64,000 nucleotides of DNA from Closterium sp. Naga37s-1 (GCA_947471745.1 CANJKZ010000267.1:823001-887000); one strand, 5' to 3'. Shown: positions 32,501 to 42,589, numbered from the stretch's first letter. Numbers and translations: made by a program. The notes: generated from the letters alone by a model not told the origin.

Positions 32501-34496
32501 TGATGCCATGCCCTGTGCGAGTGATGCCATGCCCTGTGCGAGTGATGCCATGCCCTGTGCGAGTGAGTACACGCATGGCATCTCCTGCCTGCCAGTGCCA
32601 GCACTGTGTGGCGCCACCGCCACTGCCACGCCCACTGCCAGCAGCACAGAACCACTCTAAGCCACTCAGAAGGGTGGGTCGTAAAGCCACTCAGCCTTGG
32701 AGTGTGGGGTGGGGTGGGGAGGCACTGGCAGTGGGCAGCGCAGGAGGGAGCAGAGACATGTGCTGTGCCTCCATGCTCGCTCGCACCACACCACAACACG
32801 GCATGTACCTGCGGCTCCATGGTGAAGGGAGGGGCGACGCCGCTGTCAGCGTAGGGCGGGCGCGGGAAGTGGGGGGATGGGAGAGGCACACAAGCGCCTG
32901 CCCGCTGCCATTGGCCTGGAGCTAGCTACCACTCAGAACCACTAAAAGCCACTCAGAACCACTTCCCTCAGAACCGCTCATTCTCACTCTCGCACCTGTG
33001 CTGTGCCCCCATGCGCACACCTGCGGTTCCATGGTGAAGGGCGGGGAGATGCCGCTGTCAGCGTAGGGCGGGCGCGGGACATGGGGTGTTGGGAGAGGCA
33101 CACAGGAGCCTCCCCGGAGTCCCCACTCGTTCTCACTCTCTCTCACTCACACCTAGGGTTCCATTCACACTACCTGTGGTTCCATGGTAAAGGGCGGGGA
33201 GATTCCGCTGTCAGCGTAGGGGGGACGCGGGATGTGGGGGGGCACTGCGCGCATGGGGGACAGCTTTCCGCGCTTCAGGGGGGCCTTGGGGCGCGCCTCT
33301 GCTGGCGGGCCTGACATGCTGGGGGGGGGGGGGAGAGGGGGGGGAGGAGGAGGGAGTGTGTGGGGCAGCAGTGTGAGGAGAAGCAGAGCAGCAGCAGTAT
33401 CAGCGCCTGAGACGCTAGCGGGGAATCATGGGGGCCTTGGGGCGCGACGCGACTCCACTGGCGGGCCTGTCATGCTGGGGGGGAGGGGGTGGGGGGTGGG
33501 GAGGAGCAGAGCAGCACGAGTGTCTGTCAGCGCCTGAGACGCTGGCGGGGAATCAAGGAGGCCTTGGGGCGCGACTCCACTGGCGGGCCTGTCATGCTGG
33601 GGGGTGGCGCATGGGAGGGTGGGGAGTGGTAGCACCAGTGTCAGCGTAGGGGGTTGTCGGGGGTGCTGGGTGGGAGGGGGGAAGGGAAACAACAGCTTTT
33701 CACGCCTCAGGGGAGCCTTGGGGCGCGACTCCGCTGGCGGGCCTGACATGCTGTGGTGGGCGGGAGTGGTGTGGAGGGCGGGCGGGGGATTTGGGGCACT
33801 GCGCGCATGGGGGGCAGCTTTCCATGCCTCAGGGGGGCCTCCGCGACTCTGCTGGCGGGCCTGACATGCTGGGGGGGACGGAAAGGGCGGAAACGGGGAG
33901 CAGCACCAGTGGCGGCAGTGTTAGCGGGTGTGGGGGATACTGGGCGGAGCAGAGGATGGTGGGGGAAGGGGAGGTGATAGATAGCTGAGGGGAGGGGGTG
34001 GGATGCCAAGGGGGCGGATGCCAAGGGGGCGGATGCCAAGGGGCCGGATGCCCAGGGGGCGGATGCCCAGGGGGCGGATGCCCAGGGGGCGGATGCCCAG
34101 GGGGCGGATGCCCAGGGGGCGGATGGATTGGAAGGGGCTGAAGGAGACGTGGGCGGACGCAGAGAAGGGGGAGGGGAAGGGGAAACATTTTTAGCAGCAG
34201 AGGGGAGAGTGGGCGGGAACAGTGGGGGGACAGGTGGGTCCAGCAGGGGGGACAGCGGGTGGGAACGTGGGTGGCAGTTTTTGGTACTCACGGCGCCCCT
34301 CTGTTCGCCTCCCCTTTTGCAATGTCGCTTCCATGATTTCATCATCTACACTAATCCTCATCCCGATTCCCCACCCCTAAGCCCTATCCCTCCGCCCTCC
34401 CCCTCCACCCTCCCCCTTCTGCCCTACCCCTCCGCCCTAGCCCTCCGCGTACCCCTTGGACAGCAGCTGCGCGAAGCCGGACTTCTTGCGCGCCAT
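26505..34496 (-). CDS. MAP1: Type I methionine aminopeptidase, organellar type (multi-exon)
   Basis: Exons, read leftward: tentative first exon 34453-34496 ([14 protein letters not shown]), 33174-33298, 31593-31679, 30698-30859, 29863-29904, 29476-29547, 28823-28902, 27822-27919, 27169-27216 and 26505-26647. From 30859 to the stop the sequence is continuous with the family: [88 protein letters not shown] and [10 protein letters not shown]. The five metal ligands (two Asp, His, two Glu) are all present. It removes initiator Met from nascent proteins. The [11 protein letters not shown] and [10 protein letters not shown] blocks match plant MAP1B-1D rather than the cytosolic MAP1A. One visible change is Arg for Gly before YHGDTS. 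The 5' part is least certain; an extra exon near 34292-34340 is possible. Confidence 0.88.
26808..27100 (-). pseudogene. Partial copies of the last two MAP1 exons
   Basis: A copy of the last exon at about 26827-26890 reads [13 protein letters not shown] and then decays. A fragment at about 26955-27000 reads [13 protein letters not shown] copy of the TFTIG exon at about 27065-27090 reads VGKTFTIG, followed by GTGAGG. Confidence 0.83.
27350..27810. repeat. Tandem duplication and G-rich minisatellite in a MAP1 intron
   Basis: A segment of about 130 bp (27410-27500) is repeated at 27550-27660 with AGTGGGGAACAGGTCATGTC in both. The 11-bp unit AGGGTGGGGGC then recurs to 27808. Confidence 0.85.
27960..28160 (-). 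pseudogene. Two partial copies of the MAP1 His-ligand exon (5' end only)
   Basis: Near 27985-28030 and 28105-28150 the minus strand repeats the exon start (ADKHSYGV with changes such as EDKHRYGVV), but stops before FIGHGVG, so they lack the metal-binding His. Confidence 0.82.
28263..28432. repeat. Imperfect 11-bp minisatellite
   Basis: Units of the form ACATGCCATCC or ACATGCCACCC recur about 15 times in a MAP1 intron. Confidence 0.9.
28681..28782. repeat. GGA trinucleotide array
   Basis: About 34 GGA repeats lie just downstream of the [14 protein letters not shown] exon. Long poly-Gly and poly-Ser frames across it are artefacts. Confidence 0.95.
28930..29022. repeat. GGGAT pentanucleotide array
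   Basis: About 17 tandem GGGAT units lie upstream of the MAP1 exon at 28823-28902. Confidence 0.95.
29337..29476. repeat. 17-bp C/T-rich minisatellite abutting a MAP1 donor site
   Basis: Units such as CTCACCTCCTCACCCCC repeat about eight times and run into the donor (minus-strand GTGAGG) of exon 29476-29547. The satellite contains further copies of that donor sequence. Confidence 0.88.
30019..30185 (-). pseudogene. Two extra copies of the 42-bp MAP1 exon encoding [14 protein letters not shown]
   Basis: Copies at about 30019-30065 and 30135-30180 keep the acceptor and most of the exon ([13 protein letters not shown] and [13 protein letters not shown]). The copy at 29863-29904 is the only one matching the family exactly. 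Confidence 0.87.
30206..30232. repeat. Degenerate GAATTC-centred palindrome
   Basis: GACTTGAGAGAATTCTCAA and following AAGT resemble the palindromes at 7719 and 16753 with a small slip in one arm. Confidence 0.65.
30365..30650 (-). pseudogene. Two partial copies of the MAP1 exon encoding [20 protein letters not shown]
   Basis: Copies near 30365-30475 and 30565-30645 repeat the 3' part of exon 30698-30859 with changes ([28 protein letters not shown]). Between them an 18-bp unit around AGCCAGCAATGCACTCCTT recurs. Confidence 0.86.
30905..31150 (-). pseudogene. Partial copies of the MAP1 exon encoding [16 protein letters not shown]
   Basis: Copies at about 30910-30955, 30960-31015 and 31100-31150 repeat the 5' part of exon 30698-30859 and are truncated after HEMI. 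Confidence 0.85.
31262..31372. repeat. CCCA tetranucleotide array in a MAP1 intron
   Basis: About 27 tandem CCCA units (CCACCCACCCACC). Confidence 0.95.
31795..32566. repeat. 21-bp satellite, about 37 near-identical copies, in a MAP1 intron
   Basis: The unit contains GCCATGCCCTGTGCGAGTGA. Only one visible substitution (GACATG for GCCATG, near 32211) breaks the array. Because 21 is divisible by three, all frames stay open on both strands, producing long artefactual frames. Confidence 0.96.
32815..33860 (-). pseudogene. Multiple partial copies of MAP1 exon 33174-33298
   Basis: Copies of [18 protein letters not shown] lie near 32820-32855 and 33025-33085. Copies of the 5' half ([15 protein letters not shown]) lie near 33425, 33555, 33695 and 33800. 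Most carry a splice-like border. The copy at 33174-33298 is the only one with both halves. Confidence 0.83.
34003..34127. repeat. 15-bp minisatellite, about 8 copies
   Basis: The unit GGATGCCCAGGGGGC or GGATGCCAAGGGGGC repeats upstream of the MAP1 N-terminal exon region. Confidence 0.93.
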
Positions 34497-35880
34497 GGCC
34501 ACTGGCGCAACGGGCTTGCGCGTATGGGGGGAGGCTGGGGGAGGAGGGGAATGGGGAATGGAGGCGGAAGGAAGGGGGCGGCGGTGAATGGGAGGTGAGC
34601 AGAAAGACGATGAGCGAATTGCGCGAGATGGCGGATTGCGCGGGACGGTGGGAATTGCGCGAGATGGCGGATTGCGCGGGACCGCGGGAATTGCGCGAGA
34701 TGGCGTGGCGGGACCCGCGTGGAAAGGAAGGGAAAGTGAGACATGCTAAAAGAAGACGAGGGAATTCCGACATCCGCGTCGAAAAAACGAGCGGCGCCGA
34801 CGCCGACGAGGGGGGCATCCGCGTCGAGAGAACGAACGGGGAAGGAGCATTGAGAACCGTGCGGTGAAGACGGGGAGGTGGAGAGTACCCCCCTTGAAGT
34901 CACTTTTCAGCATTCACTGAAGCGACGCGGTCTACTCGAAGCATGGCAAACGCATCACCCTCTCTCTGCTTTCGGAACCCTAATTATCAATTCCTCCTCT
35001 GTGCTGCTGACAAGCTGTACTGGATATACCTTGAAACGCTGGAGCGGGAATGGACCCTTTGGCGAGTCTCGAATCGCTCCATAGCGAGGAATGCTGCCAG
35101 CCTAGATTCCCCGCGGAACCCGCTAAACCCTGCGAGGGCGCGAGACGCGAAGCCATCGCACGCGCAGCCATGGTTCCGGCGGTAAACGCGGGGCGCAGTG
35201 CGGCGCGCGATGACATAGAAAACGAAGGGGTCACGCTCGCCTCTATGTGGTCTTTGAGTCTCACAGGAAGCCGTAGTGCGTAGTGGAGTGAAGGCGGACG
35301 TGATCGCGGCGACGGCGGTTAGCAGGATGAAGTCGTCGCAGCATTCAAGGGCGACAACATTGGTTCGTGGCGACTCTCGTGATTGGGTTAAAGCCCGCGT
35401 CCCAAATTGCGGACCGCGAGGGTCAAACGTTACTCGGTGTTAGAAAGAACCAAAACGAACCACAAAGCAAGGAGGGATCCATGCTGTTCCTCTGTTGTCG
35501 TCGAGTCCGCCACCGGTTCTTCGCGCACGTCGCCCATTGTAACCCTCACTTGAGTTCCCGTTTCCAGCTTTCGCTTTCCTTCCCTCAGTCCCCCCTCAAG
35601 TGAACCTGATCCCCGGCAGTGCGAACCAGGTCTTCAGGTTTGGGGTTTTTTTCTGAGAGCCGAAAAATGAAGAACTTCGCGGAAGTCATGCAGCCGAACA
35701 AGGCCTTAAACTCGAACACTCGTTCGAGAAGTAGGGTGAATTGGGGTTTGGGTGCTCCTAAGATTTGTATGCTCCGAAACCTCGCGTATCCAAGCGATGC
35801 ATGCGCGCAGACATGGCAGGTGACGGGATGACCTGTAGCGCTTCGATGCATGATGCATCCTCCTAGGCTCAATCAGTCCA
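34497..35880. other. Region upstream of MAP1, no convincing gene
   Basis: A roughly 45-bp unit containing AATTGCGCGAGATGGCGGA occurs three times at about 34617-34705. An 80-codon frame at 34943-35185 and an opposite one at 34980-35264 show no recognised domain. The MAP1 promoter should lie in the first few hundred bases. Confidence 0.4.
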
Positions 35881-35887
35881 TCCGGGC

Positions 35888-35947
35888 CCTGGTGGATTCG
35901 AATCCACCAGGTCCCCCTCCTGGTGGAACCGAGTTCCCACCAGGGCC
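35888..35947. repeat. Two adjacent hairpins, one a perfect 24-bp palindrome centred on TTCGAA
   Basis: 35888-35911 reads CCTGGTGGA into TTCGAA and back. The next 30 bases (CCTGGTGG...CCACCAGG) form a second inverted repeat with a short loop. Confidence 0.88.
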
Positions 35948-35949
35948 GC

Positions 35950-36695
35950 ACGCGGATGCACTGCCTGTCGCGTTCCCCAGCTGGGAATTGCACGCGAGAG
36001 GGAGTCCCCCGCCCGCATGCAAGTCCCTAGCGAGATACGGGCGGCGGAGTCAGCTGGCGGGGTGGTCCCGCGCCGAGCCCGGGCCACGCCAGCGCCACGC
36101 AGTGTGGTCCCAGCCCCGCCCCCCCCGCCCCCCCCCCCCCCCCCCCCCCCCCCGGCCCAGCCCTGGCTCGCGAAACCCCTCGCGAAACCCCTCGCTCTCC
36201 AATCCGAGGGCGAGGGCCGAACCCCAGCGCGCCGAAACGGATCCGGCCAATCGGAGTCGTTTCCGATGGGCTTGTGGCCCGGGCAGGGGCCCAACGAAAC
36301 AATTCGCACACCTGGCCGCTCGTGCGAAGCGTCGCCTGTGCGCGCCGGAACGAATCCGGCCAATCGGAGACGGATTCTTCCGGATCCCTGGTTCGCAAGC
36401 CCACCGCGAAATATTCTTCGCGCGTGCGAAGGGTAGCCAGTGTTCGCCCATAAATCATCCACAATTCAGGAGAGTGTTCACCCAACTTACTGTTGTTACA
36501 CTTTTTTAATTAATCGCAAACCGTAAACGCGATTGAACGGTATACAGTCCTTCACATGACATTTCCCTTTATATCAAAATTCCCCCCACACTTATTTTGC
36601 GAATTAAAATCCCCCACACACTTTTCTTTCAAGTGACACGCGTGGTGCGTTTTGACAAGTCAATTAAACGCGATTTACATTTTTTTGCACGCGTT
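35950..36695. other. Intergenic region with poly-C tract; left flank of the Copia insertion
   Basis: GC-rich sequence to 36480 includes a run of about 30 C at 36120-36153 and CCAATCGGA repeated twice. It then becomes AT-rich with ACGCGATT words resembling the DNA right of the Copia element. I see no gene. Confidence 0.4.
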
Positions 36696-36819
36696 GTCAA
36701 ACTTATATGGGTTACATTATCGTAGGCTACAGTGGGTTAGCCTTTAGGGGGATCACAATTCTAGGAAATCATATTTGTACCCTCACTTGTTTCTAGTCAC
36801 ACACTTCTTCTTTCTAACA
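36696..36819 (+). repeat. 5' LTR of the Copia element
   Basis: Starts TGTCAAACTTATATGGG and ends TTTCTAACA; very short for a Copia LTR. Confidence 0.94.
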
Positions 36820-36832
36820 TGGTATTAAGAGC
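36820..36832 (+). other. Primer-binding site, diverged
   Basis: TGGTATTAAGAGC directly after the 5' LTR resembles the tRNA-iMet complement TGGTATCAGAGC with changes in the middle. Confidence 0.7.
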
Positions 36833-37516
36833 GTAGGTTTAGACCTAGGATCGCTTACCTAAGGGCCCACCGTTCCGCTAGAAGCGCCCTCGAGCGCCTT
36901 AATGTATTAGCGCCCTCGAGCGCCTCTCTCCTATTGCGCCCTCGTGCGCCTCTCTTTCTCCTGCTGCCCGTGCGCAGCTCGCTAGTGCCGCGCGCGGCCT
37001 TTTTTTTTAGCGCACGTAGCCCGCTAGCAGCCCGCGCGCAGCCTTTTCTGCGCGCGCGCCGACCGTTAGCCGCCCGCACGACCAGCGCCGCCCACGAGCA
37101 GCCCGCTAGCCGCCCGTCGACTGGCCCTCCTGGCCGTCCAGAGCGTAGCAGCCCCGCCCGTAGGCCGCCGCGTCACCCGTGTAGGCTGTCGCGTCACCCG
37201 TGTAGGCCGCCGCTGCAGCCCACCCACAGCCCGTGGACCCGCGCGTCGCCCTGCGGCCCCCCCCTCCCCGCACACCCGAGTTCGCTTACTGTACACCTGA
37301 GTTCGCTTCCCGCACACTTGTACACGCTTCGAGCACACCTGAGCTCGCTTACCGCACACTCAGGGTATGGGGGTGACGGGTATGGTGGTAGCGGGTGTGT
37401 GAGCCGTCCCCTGCTCCTCCTCCTCCGTCTCCTACTACTGCTACTGCTTTTACTGCTCCTGCTGCTACTGCTGTTACTGCCGCTACTGCTGCTACTGCTG
37501 CTCCTGGCGTGGCCAG

Positions 37517-40500
37517 ATGCAGCTCCACGGCCGTCCGCGTGTGTCCCTCACGCCCCAGCAGCTTCGTGAGTGGTACGCCAGTTGGGGTTGTCGGGGTGGC
37601 CGTAGTGGGAGTCGTCCCGGAGTGGGTAGTTCGGGAACTTCTTGTAGTGGCCCGGTGCAGCAGCAGCGTCGTCCGCGCGACCCTCTTTCGCCCCAGCAGT
37701 TTCGTGAGTGGTACGCTCAGAGTGGAGGGTCGCTGAGTACTGCTCGCTGCCCGTACGTTATTAGCACGGGTGCCTGGACTGGTCAGCCTTGCGGGACGCG
37801 TGGTCACACAGAGTCCCACTGCTTCGCCCGTCTGAGCGACGCTTGGCGTACAGAGTTTGGCGACGACGCTGAGCTCCCCGACTGGATGGAGCTGCTTAGG
37901 CAGAGGGTAGATATCTATGCTCTTGACTATGATGCTATCCTCACTGCCATGTATGCATTGTCTACTAGTGCTGAGAGTGCCTGTCACCTGTGTGTGTCGC
38001 CTGACCCCGGTATCCAGTCTGCTGCTCTAGGTACTGGTGAGGCTGCCGCTCTAGGTACTAGTGTGTCTGTTGCCCCAGGTGCTGGTGAGGCTGCTGCTCT
38101 AGGTACTCGTGAGTGTGCGCCCTCTGGTACTGCGTCTATTGAGGCACTGCACACCTTCACACTGGACTCAGGCGCTTCCCGCTGTTTCTTTCGTGACCGC
38201 ACTGCCCTTGAGCAGCTTGCTCGGCCGGTTGCAGTCTCCCTCGCTGACCCCTCTGGGGGTCCGGTCATTGCGACCTCCTCCACTGTTCTCCCTTGTCCTG
38301 CGGTCCCGTCGGGCACACTGTCAGGTCTCTACCTCCCCTCGTTCTCTACGAACTTGGTGGCGGGTAGTGCGCTCCAGGACGGGGGTGTCCACCAGTTCAC
38401 CCCTGCCTACGAGCGCGTGACACACTGCACGTGTGCTCGGACGGGTCGCCACCTGGCTACCTTCACTCGGTTGCCGGGGTCGGACCTGTACACACTGACC
38501 ACTGAGTCCCCTCAGGTAGCTGCGTCTGCGTCTGCGTCAGGTCAGCTGTCGGCCCCCTGCTCGTGTCGCTCCTTGGCGCACGAGACCGTCCTCTGGCACC
38601 ACCGCCTTGGTCACCCGTCAGTGCAGCACCTTCGTGGCATGCACTTCCGGTACCTTGTCTCTGGTCTTCCCAGGGTTCTCCCTCCCCTCCCACCCTCGCC
38701 TGCTCCTCCTTGTCTTCCCTGTGTCGAGGGGCGGCAGCGCGCCGCTCCTCACTCCTCCTCGTTTCCCCCGACGACTGCTCCCCTGCAGACGCTCCACATG
38801 GACGTGTGGGGCCCAGCCCGCGTCCGTGGACAGGGTCACGAGAGGTACTTCTTGATAGTTGTTGACGACTACTCGCGCTACACCACGGTCTTCCCCTTGC
38901 GCACCAAGGGTGAAGTCCCTGATGTTTTGATCCCCTGGATCCGCGCTGCCCGTCTCCAGCTCTACGAGAGGTTCCACTCGGACTTTCCTGTCCTGCGTCT
39001 GCACTCTGACAGAGGTGGGGAGTTTTCCTCCGACCTCTTGAGGGCCTTCTGTCAGGGGGAGGGCATTGAGCAGTCGTTCACGCTTCCGGCCTCTCCACAG
39101 CAGAATGGGGTTGCTGAGCGCCGCATTGGCTTGGTCATGGAGGTCGCTCGTACCTCCTTGATCCATGCGGCTGCCCCCCACTTTCTGTGGCCGTTTGCGG
39201 TCCGGTACGCTGCGCATCAGCTCAACCTCTGGCCCCGTGTCTCCTTGCCGGAGACCTCGCCCACACTGCTGTGGACGGGGAAGGTTGGCGATGCGTCGCG
39301 TTTCCGGGTCTGGGGATCTCGAGCTTTTGTCCGCGATACGTCCGCGGACAAGCTCTCCTCCCGCGCTGTTCCTTGTGTCTTCCTTGGCTTTGTCCCGGAC
39401 GCGTCTGGTTGGCAGTTTTACCACGCCACCTCGCGCCGTGTCCTGCCCTCTCAGGACGTCACTTTTGACGAGTCGGTGCCCTACTACCGCCTCTTCCCCT
39501 ACCGCACTGCCCCGCTCCCCCCCCCGCCTCTTTTCCTCGCGCCAGGTGCTGCTGTGGTAGACCCCCTCCCCCCTCAGGGTGCCGCTCCCTCAGGTGTGTC
39601 CCAGGTAGACCCGGTTGAGCCTGTCGAGGTAGCTGTCGACTCTCATCCTGCTCGGGGTGCTGAGCCTGAGCGTTGCGGAGTCTGGGGGTGCGGAGCCTGC
39701 GGGTGCTGCTGCTGGAGGTGCTGCTGGTGCTGCTGGAGCTGCTGGAGGTGCTGCTGGTACTGGTGCTGCTGGTGCTGGTCCTGCTGGAGCTGCTGGAGCT
39801 GCTGGAGGCACTGCTGCTACTGGCGGTGCTGCTGGAGGTGCTGCTGGCGCTGCTGGAGGTGCTGCTGGTGCTGGTGCTGCTGGAGCTGCTGGAGGTGCTG
39901 CTGGTACTGGTGCTGCTGGTGCTGGTGCTGCTGGAGCTGCTGGAGGTGCTGCTGGTGCTGCTGGAGGTGCTGCTGGTACTGGTGCTGCTGGTGCTGTGCT
40001 GCTGGAGCTGCTGGAGGTGCTACTGGAGCTGCTGGAGGTGCTGCTGGTACTGGTGCTGCTGGTGCTGCTGGTACTGGTGCTGCTGGTGCTAGTACTGCTG
40101 GAGCTGCTGGAGGTGCTGCTGGTGCTGGAGCTGCTGGAGGCACTGCTGCTGCTGGCGGTGCTGCTGGAGCTGCAGGAGGTGCTGGAGCTGCTGGAGCTGC
40201 TGGTCCTGGAGGTGCTCGTACTGGAGGTTCTGGAGCTGCTGGGACTGGAGCTGCTGAGGGGGTTGGAGCTGGAGTTGCTGAGCGGCCGCGGCCGTACTAC
40301 GTTCCGCTCCTTCAGCAGGTTCTTGGTCTCCCGCCCTCTACTGGTCCTACTCCTCCCCTACTGAGTCCACCGCCTGTCCAGTCACAGTCACAGTTACAGC
40401 CTGCCTCTCCGCTGCCTGGTCCTTCTCCTTACACTGCGCCGACGGGTAGTCTTACTGAGCGTCGTGAGCCTGAGTCTCGTCCTCCGTCGCCCGAGTCTCG

Positions 40501-42589
40501 TCCAGAGTCGCCTGTGTCGCGTCCAGAGTCGCCTGTCCGGGCTGTCCGCGCTGGTCGTCGTGCTCTGCGTGAGCGTCCTCCTCCTGTCCTTGGCACTCAC
40601 TATATGACTCTGCGTCCTTCCACTGCTCCACAGCGCGTCCCTCTGCCGTCTCCTCCTGCGTCCTCTCTTCCTGACGTTGCTGACCCGCCGTCAGACCTTA
40701 CTCGTGCCGCCAGTCCTACTGTCGCGCGTCTCCTTGCCACTGTTGTCACTGACCCTACCTTTGAGTCCTCTGCTGCGTCTGCTCTAGTCGCTGAGCTTGT
40801 TGACTTTGCTGCCGCCTGTCGTCTAGACTACGCCGCTAGCCTTGTTGCTGAGTCTGAGTCTGTCTGTCTTCCGTCCGTCGGGGGTGAGTGTGCTCTTGGC
40901 ACGGACGTCCTTGAGGACAGACAGGAGGAGTTTGAGTGCTTTGCTGCTGCTTTACCTCATCTCGTGTCCATGTTGATTGCCCCTGAGGGAGACCCGGATG
41001 CACCAGACATCCCGACCCCACGCTCCTACGCAGAGGCGATGGAGGGTCTCTACTCCTCTCAGTGGCAGACAGCCATGGACGCAGAGATGGCTTCCTGGAA
41101 GTCCACAGGCACCTACGTCGACAAGGTTCCCCCACATGGGGCGAACATCGTCAGTGGCATGTGGATTTTCAGGGTGAAGCGGCCGCCGGGTTCTCCGCCT
41201 GTCTTCAAGGCGCGTTACGTTGCACGAGGCTTCAGTCAGCGAGAGGGAGTTGACTTCTTCCAGACCTTCTCCCCGACCCCGAAGATGACCACTCTTCGGG
41301 TTCTGCTGCACGTCGCTGCTCAGCGTGACTACGAGCTCCACTGCCTTGACTTCAGCACTGCGTTCCTACAGGGCACCCTGCACGAGGAGATCTGGCTGCG
41401 CCGCCCACCTGGCTTCACTGGGTCGTTCCCTCCTGGTACCCAGTGGAGCCTCCGTCGGCCAGTCTACGGTCTCCGCCAGGCACCTCGTGAGTGGCACGAC
41501 ACACTGAGGACTACTCTTGCTGCTCTTGGGTTTGCTCCTTCTACTGCTGACCCGTCGCTGTTTCTACGCACCGACACCACTCTGCCGCCGTTCTACATTC
41601 TCGTGTACGTAGACGACTTGGTCTTTGCTACTGCTGACACTGAGGCACTCGCCCACGTGAAGTCGGAGCTGCAGAAGAGACACACGTGCACAGATCTGGG
41701 TGAGCTGACAAGCTATCTTGGCTTGCGGATCACCCGGGACAGAGCACAGCGCACCATCACCTTGACTCAGTCACACATGGTGCAGCAGGTCCTTCAGCGC
41801 TTCCGCTTCACGTACTCCTCGCCTCAGCCCACTCCTCTGCCTACCGGTCACTCTCTCTCAGCTCTGCCTTCGGATGAGTCCGTAGAGCCGAGTGGCCCGT
41901 ATCCAGAGCTTGTGGGCTGCCTCATGTACCTGATGACCTGCACTCGACCTGACCTAGCCTACCCTCTTAGCATCCTAGCACGCTATGTCGCTCCTGGCCG
42001 TCACCGGAAGGAGCACATGGATGCCGCTAAGAGGGTGTTGCGCTACTTGTGCAGTACGTCGGGCATGGGGCTTGTGCTTGGAGGACGGCGCGACGTTGTC
42101 CTCACTGGACACTCAGACGCTTCTTGGGCTGACGACCAGGCTACTCAGCGGTCGTCTCAGGGTTACACCTTCAGCCTTGGCTCTGGCTCAGTTTCTTGGC
42201 GTTCTACACGCTCTTCCTCTGTTCTCAGCTCCAGTTGTGAGGCTGAGATCTACGCCACAGCCATGGCTGCCCAGGAGCTTCGCTGGCTCACCTACCTGCT
42301 GACCGACCTGGGAGAGCGGCCTCGTTCTCCTCCAGTGCTGTACGTCGACAACAAGGCAGCCCTTGCCTTGTGTCAGGAGCACAGACTGGAGCACAGAACG
42401 AAGCACATCGCTCTGCGTTACTTCCTTGCTCGAGAGCTGCAGCAGCGTGGTCAGCTTCGTCTTTCGTACGTGGTCACTCGGGCCAACACTGCTGATGTGT
42501 TCACCAAGGCGCTTCCGCCTTGTGATCATCAGCGTTTCTGTACTGTTCTAGGCCTTGTGCCTACTCTCCCTCACTTGCTCACTTCTTGA
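37517..42589 (+). CDS. Copia polyprotein (truncated Gag, protease, integrase, RT, RNase H), 1690 aa
   Basis: A zinc-knuckle-like CGTRGHTESHC lies near residue 95, but no normal Gag shell domain precedes it. Protease: TFTLDSGASRCFFRD (about 215). GAG-pre-integrase: LWHHRLGHPSVQHL. Integrase D-D-E: LHMDVWGP, LHSDRGGEF, QNGVAERR. RT: LDFSTAFLQGTLHEEIWL and LVYVDDLVFA. RNase H: GHSDASWADD, SCEAEIYATAMAA and YVDNKAALAL, ending at ADVFTKALP. A GCTGGT-type repeat (about 39690-40260) is read first as Cys/Trp and later as Gly/Ala codons, so indels inside it shift and restore the frame. All catalytic residues are intact. Confidence 0.93.
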   Translation: MQLHGRPRVSLTPQQLREWYASWGCRGGRSGSRPGVGSSGTSCSGPVQQQRRPRDPLSPQQFREWYAQSGGSLSTARCPYVISTGAWTGQPCGTRGHTESHCFARLSDAWRTEFGDDAELPDWMELLRQRVDIYALDYDAILTAMYALSTSAESACHLCVSPDPGIQSAALGTGEAAALGTSVSVAPGAGEAAALGTRECAPSGTASIEALHTFTLDSGASRCFFRDRTALEQLARPVAVSLADPSGGPVIATSSTVLPCPAVPSGTLSGLYLPSFSTNLVAGSALQDGGVHQFTPAYERVTHCTCARTGRHLATFTRLPGSDLYTLTTESPQVAASASASGQLSAPCSCRSLAHETVLWHHRLGHPSVQHLRGMHFRYLVSGLPRVLPPLPPSPAPPCLPCVEGRQRAAPHSSSFPPTTAPLQTLHMDVWGPARVRGQGHERYFLIVVDDYSRYTTVFPLRTKGEVPDVLIPWIRAARLQLYERFHSDFPVLRLHSDRGGEFSSDLLRAFCQGEGIEQSFTLPASPQQNGVAERRIGLVMEVARTSLIHAAAPHFLWPFAVRYAAHQLNLWPRVSLPETSPTLLWTGKVGDASRFRVWGSRAFVRDTSADKLSSRAVPCVFLGFVPDASGWQFYHATSRRVLPSQDVTFDESVPYYRLFPYRTAPLPPPPLFLAPGAAVVDPLPPQGAAPSGVSQVDPVEPVEVAVDSHPARGAEPERCGVWGCGACGCCCWRCCWCCWSCWRCCWYWCCWCWSCWSCWSCWRHCCYWRCCWRCCWRCWRCCWCWCCWSCWRCCWYWCCWCWCCWSCWRCCWCCWRCCWYWCCWCCAAGAAGGATGAAGGAAGTGAAGAAGTGAAGASTAGAAGGAAGAGAAGGTAAAGGAAGAAGGAGAAGAAGPGGARTGGSGAAGTGAAEGVGAGVAERPRPYYVPLLQQVLGLPPSTGPTPPLLSPPPVQSQSQLQPASPLPGPSPYTAPTGSLTERREPESRPPSPESRPESPVSRPESPVRAVRAGRRALRERPPPVLGTHYMTLRPSTAPQRVPLPSPPASSLPDVADPPSDLTRAASPTVARLLATVVTDPTFESSAASALVAELVDFAAACRLDYAASLVAESESVCLPSVGGECALGTDVLEDRQEEFECFAAALPHLVSMLIAPEGDPDAPDIPTPRSYAEAMEGLYSSQWQTAMDAEMASWKSTGTYVDKVPPHGANIVSGMWIFRVKRPPGSPPVFKARYVARGFSQREGVDFFQTFSPTPKMTTLRVLLHVAAQRDYELHCLDFSTAFLQGTLHEEIWLRRPPGFTGSFPPGTQWSLRRPVYGLRQAPREWHDTLRTTLAALGFAPSTADPSLFLRTDTTLPPFYILVYVDDLVFATADTEALAHVKSELQKRHTCTDLGELTSYLGLRITRDRAQRTITLTQSHMVQQVLQRFRFTYSSPQPTPLPTGHSLSALPSDESVEPSGPYPELVGCLMYLMTCTRPDLAYPLSILARYVAPGRHRKEHMDAAKRVLRYLCSTSGMGLVLGGRRDVVLTGHSDASWADDQATQRSSQGYTFSLGSGSVSWRSTRSSSVLSSSCEAEIYATAMAAQELRWLTYLLTDLGERPRSPPVLYVDNKAALALCQEHRLEHRTKHIALRYFLARELQQRGQLRLSYVVTRANTADVFTKALPPCDHQRFCTVLGLVPTLPHLLTS

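Noticed and set aside
31795..32566. CRISPR-like regular repeat array
   Set aside because: Units of 21 bp are contiguous with no unique spacers; it is a tandem satellite in an intron of a eukaryotic gene.
34943..35264. Small genes on opposite strands upstream of MAP1
   Set aside because: Overlapping frames with no family resemblance. A transit-peptide role for the minus frame could not be linked to MAP1 by splice sites.
35888..35911. tRNA T-arm, because of GGATTCGAATCC
   Set aside because: The sequence is a full 24-bp palindrome and no acceptor, D or anticodon arms can be drawn around it.
39673..40092. Leu-rich membrane protein or Cys/Trp-rich protein
   Set aside because: These are alternative readings of the GCTGGT repeat inside the Copia polyprotein.
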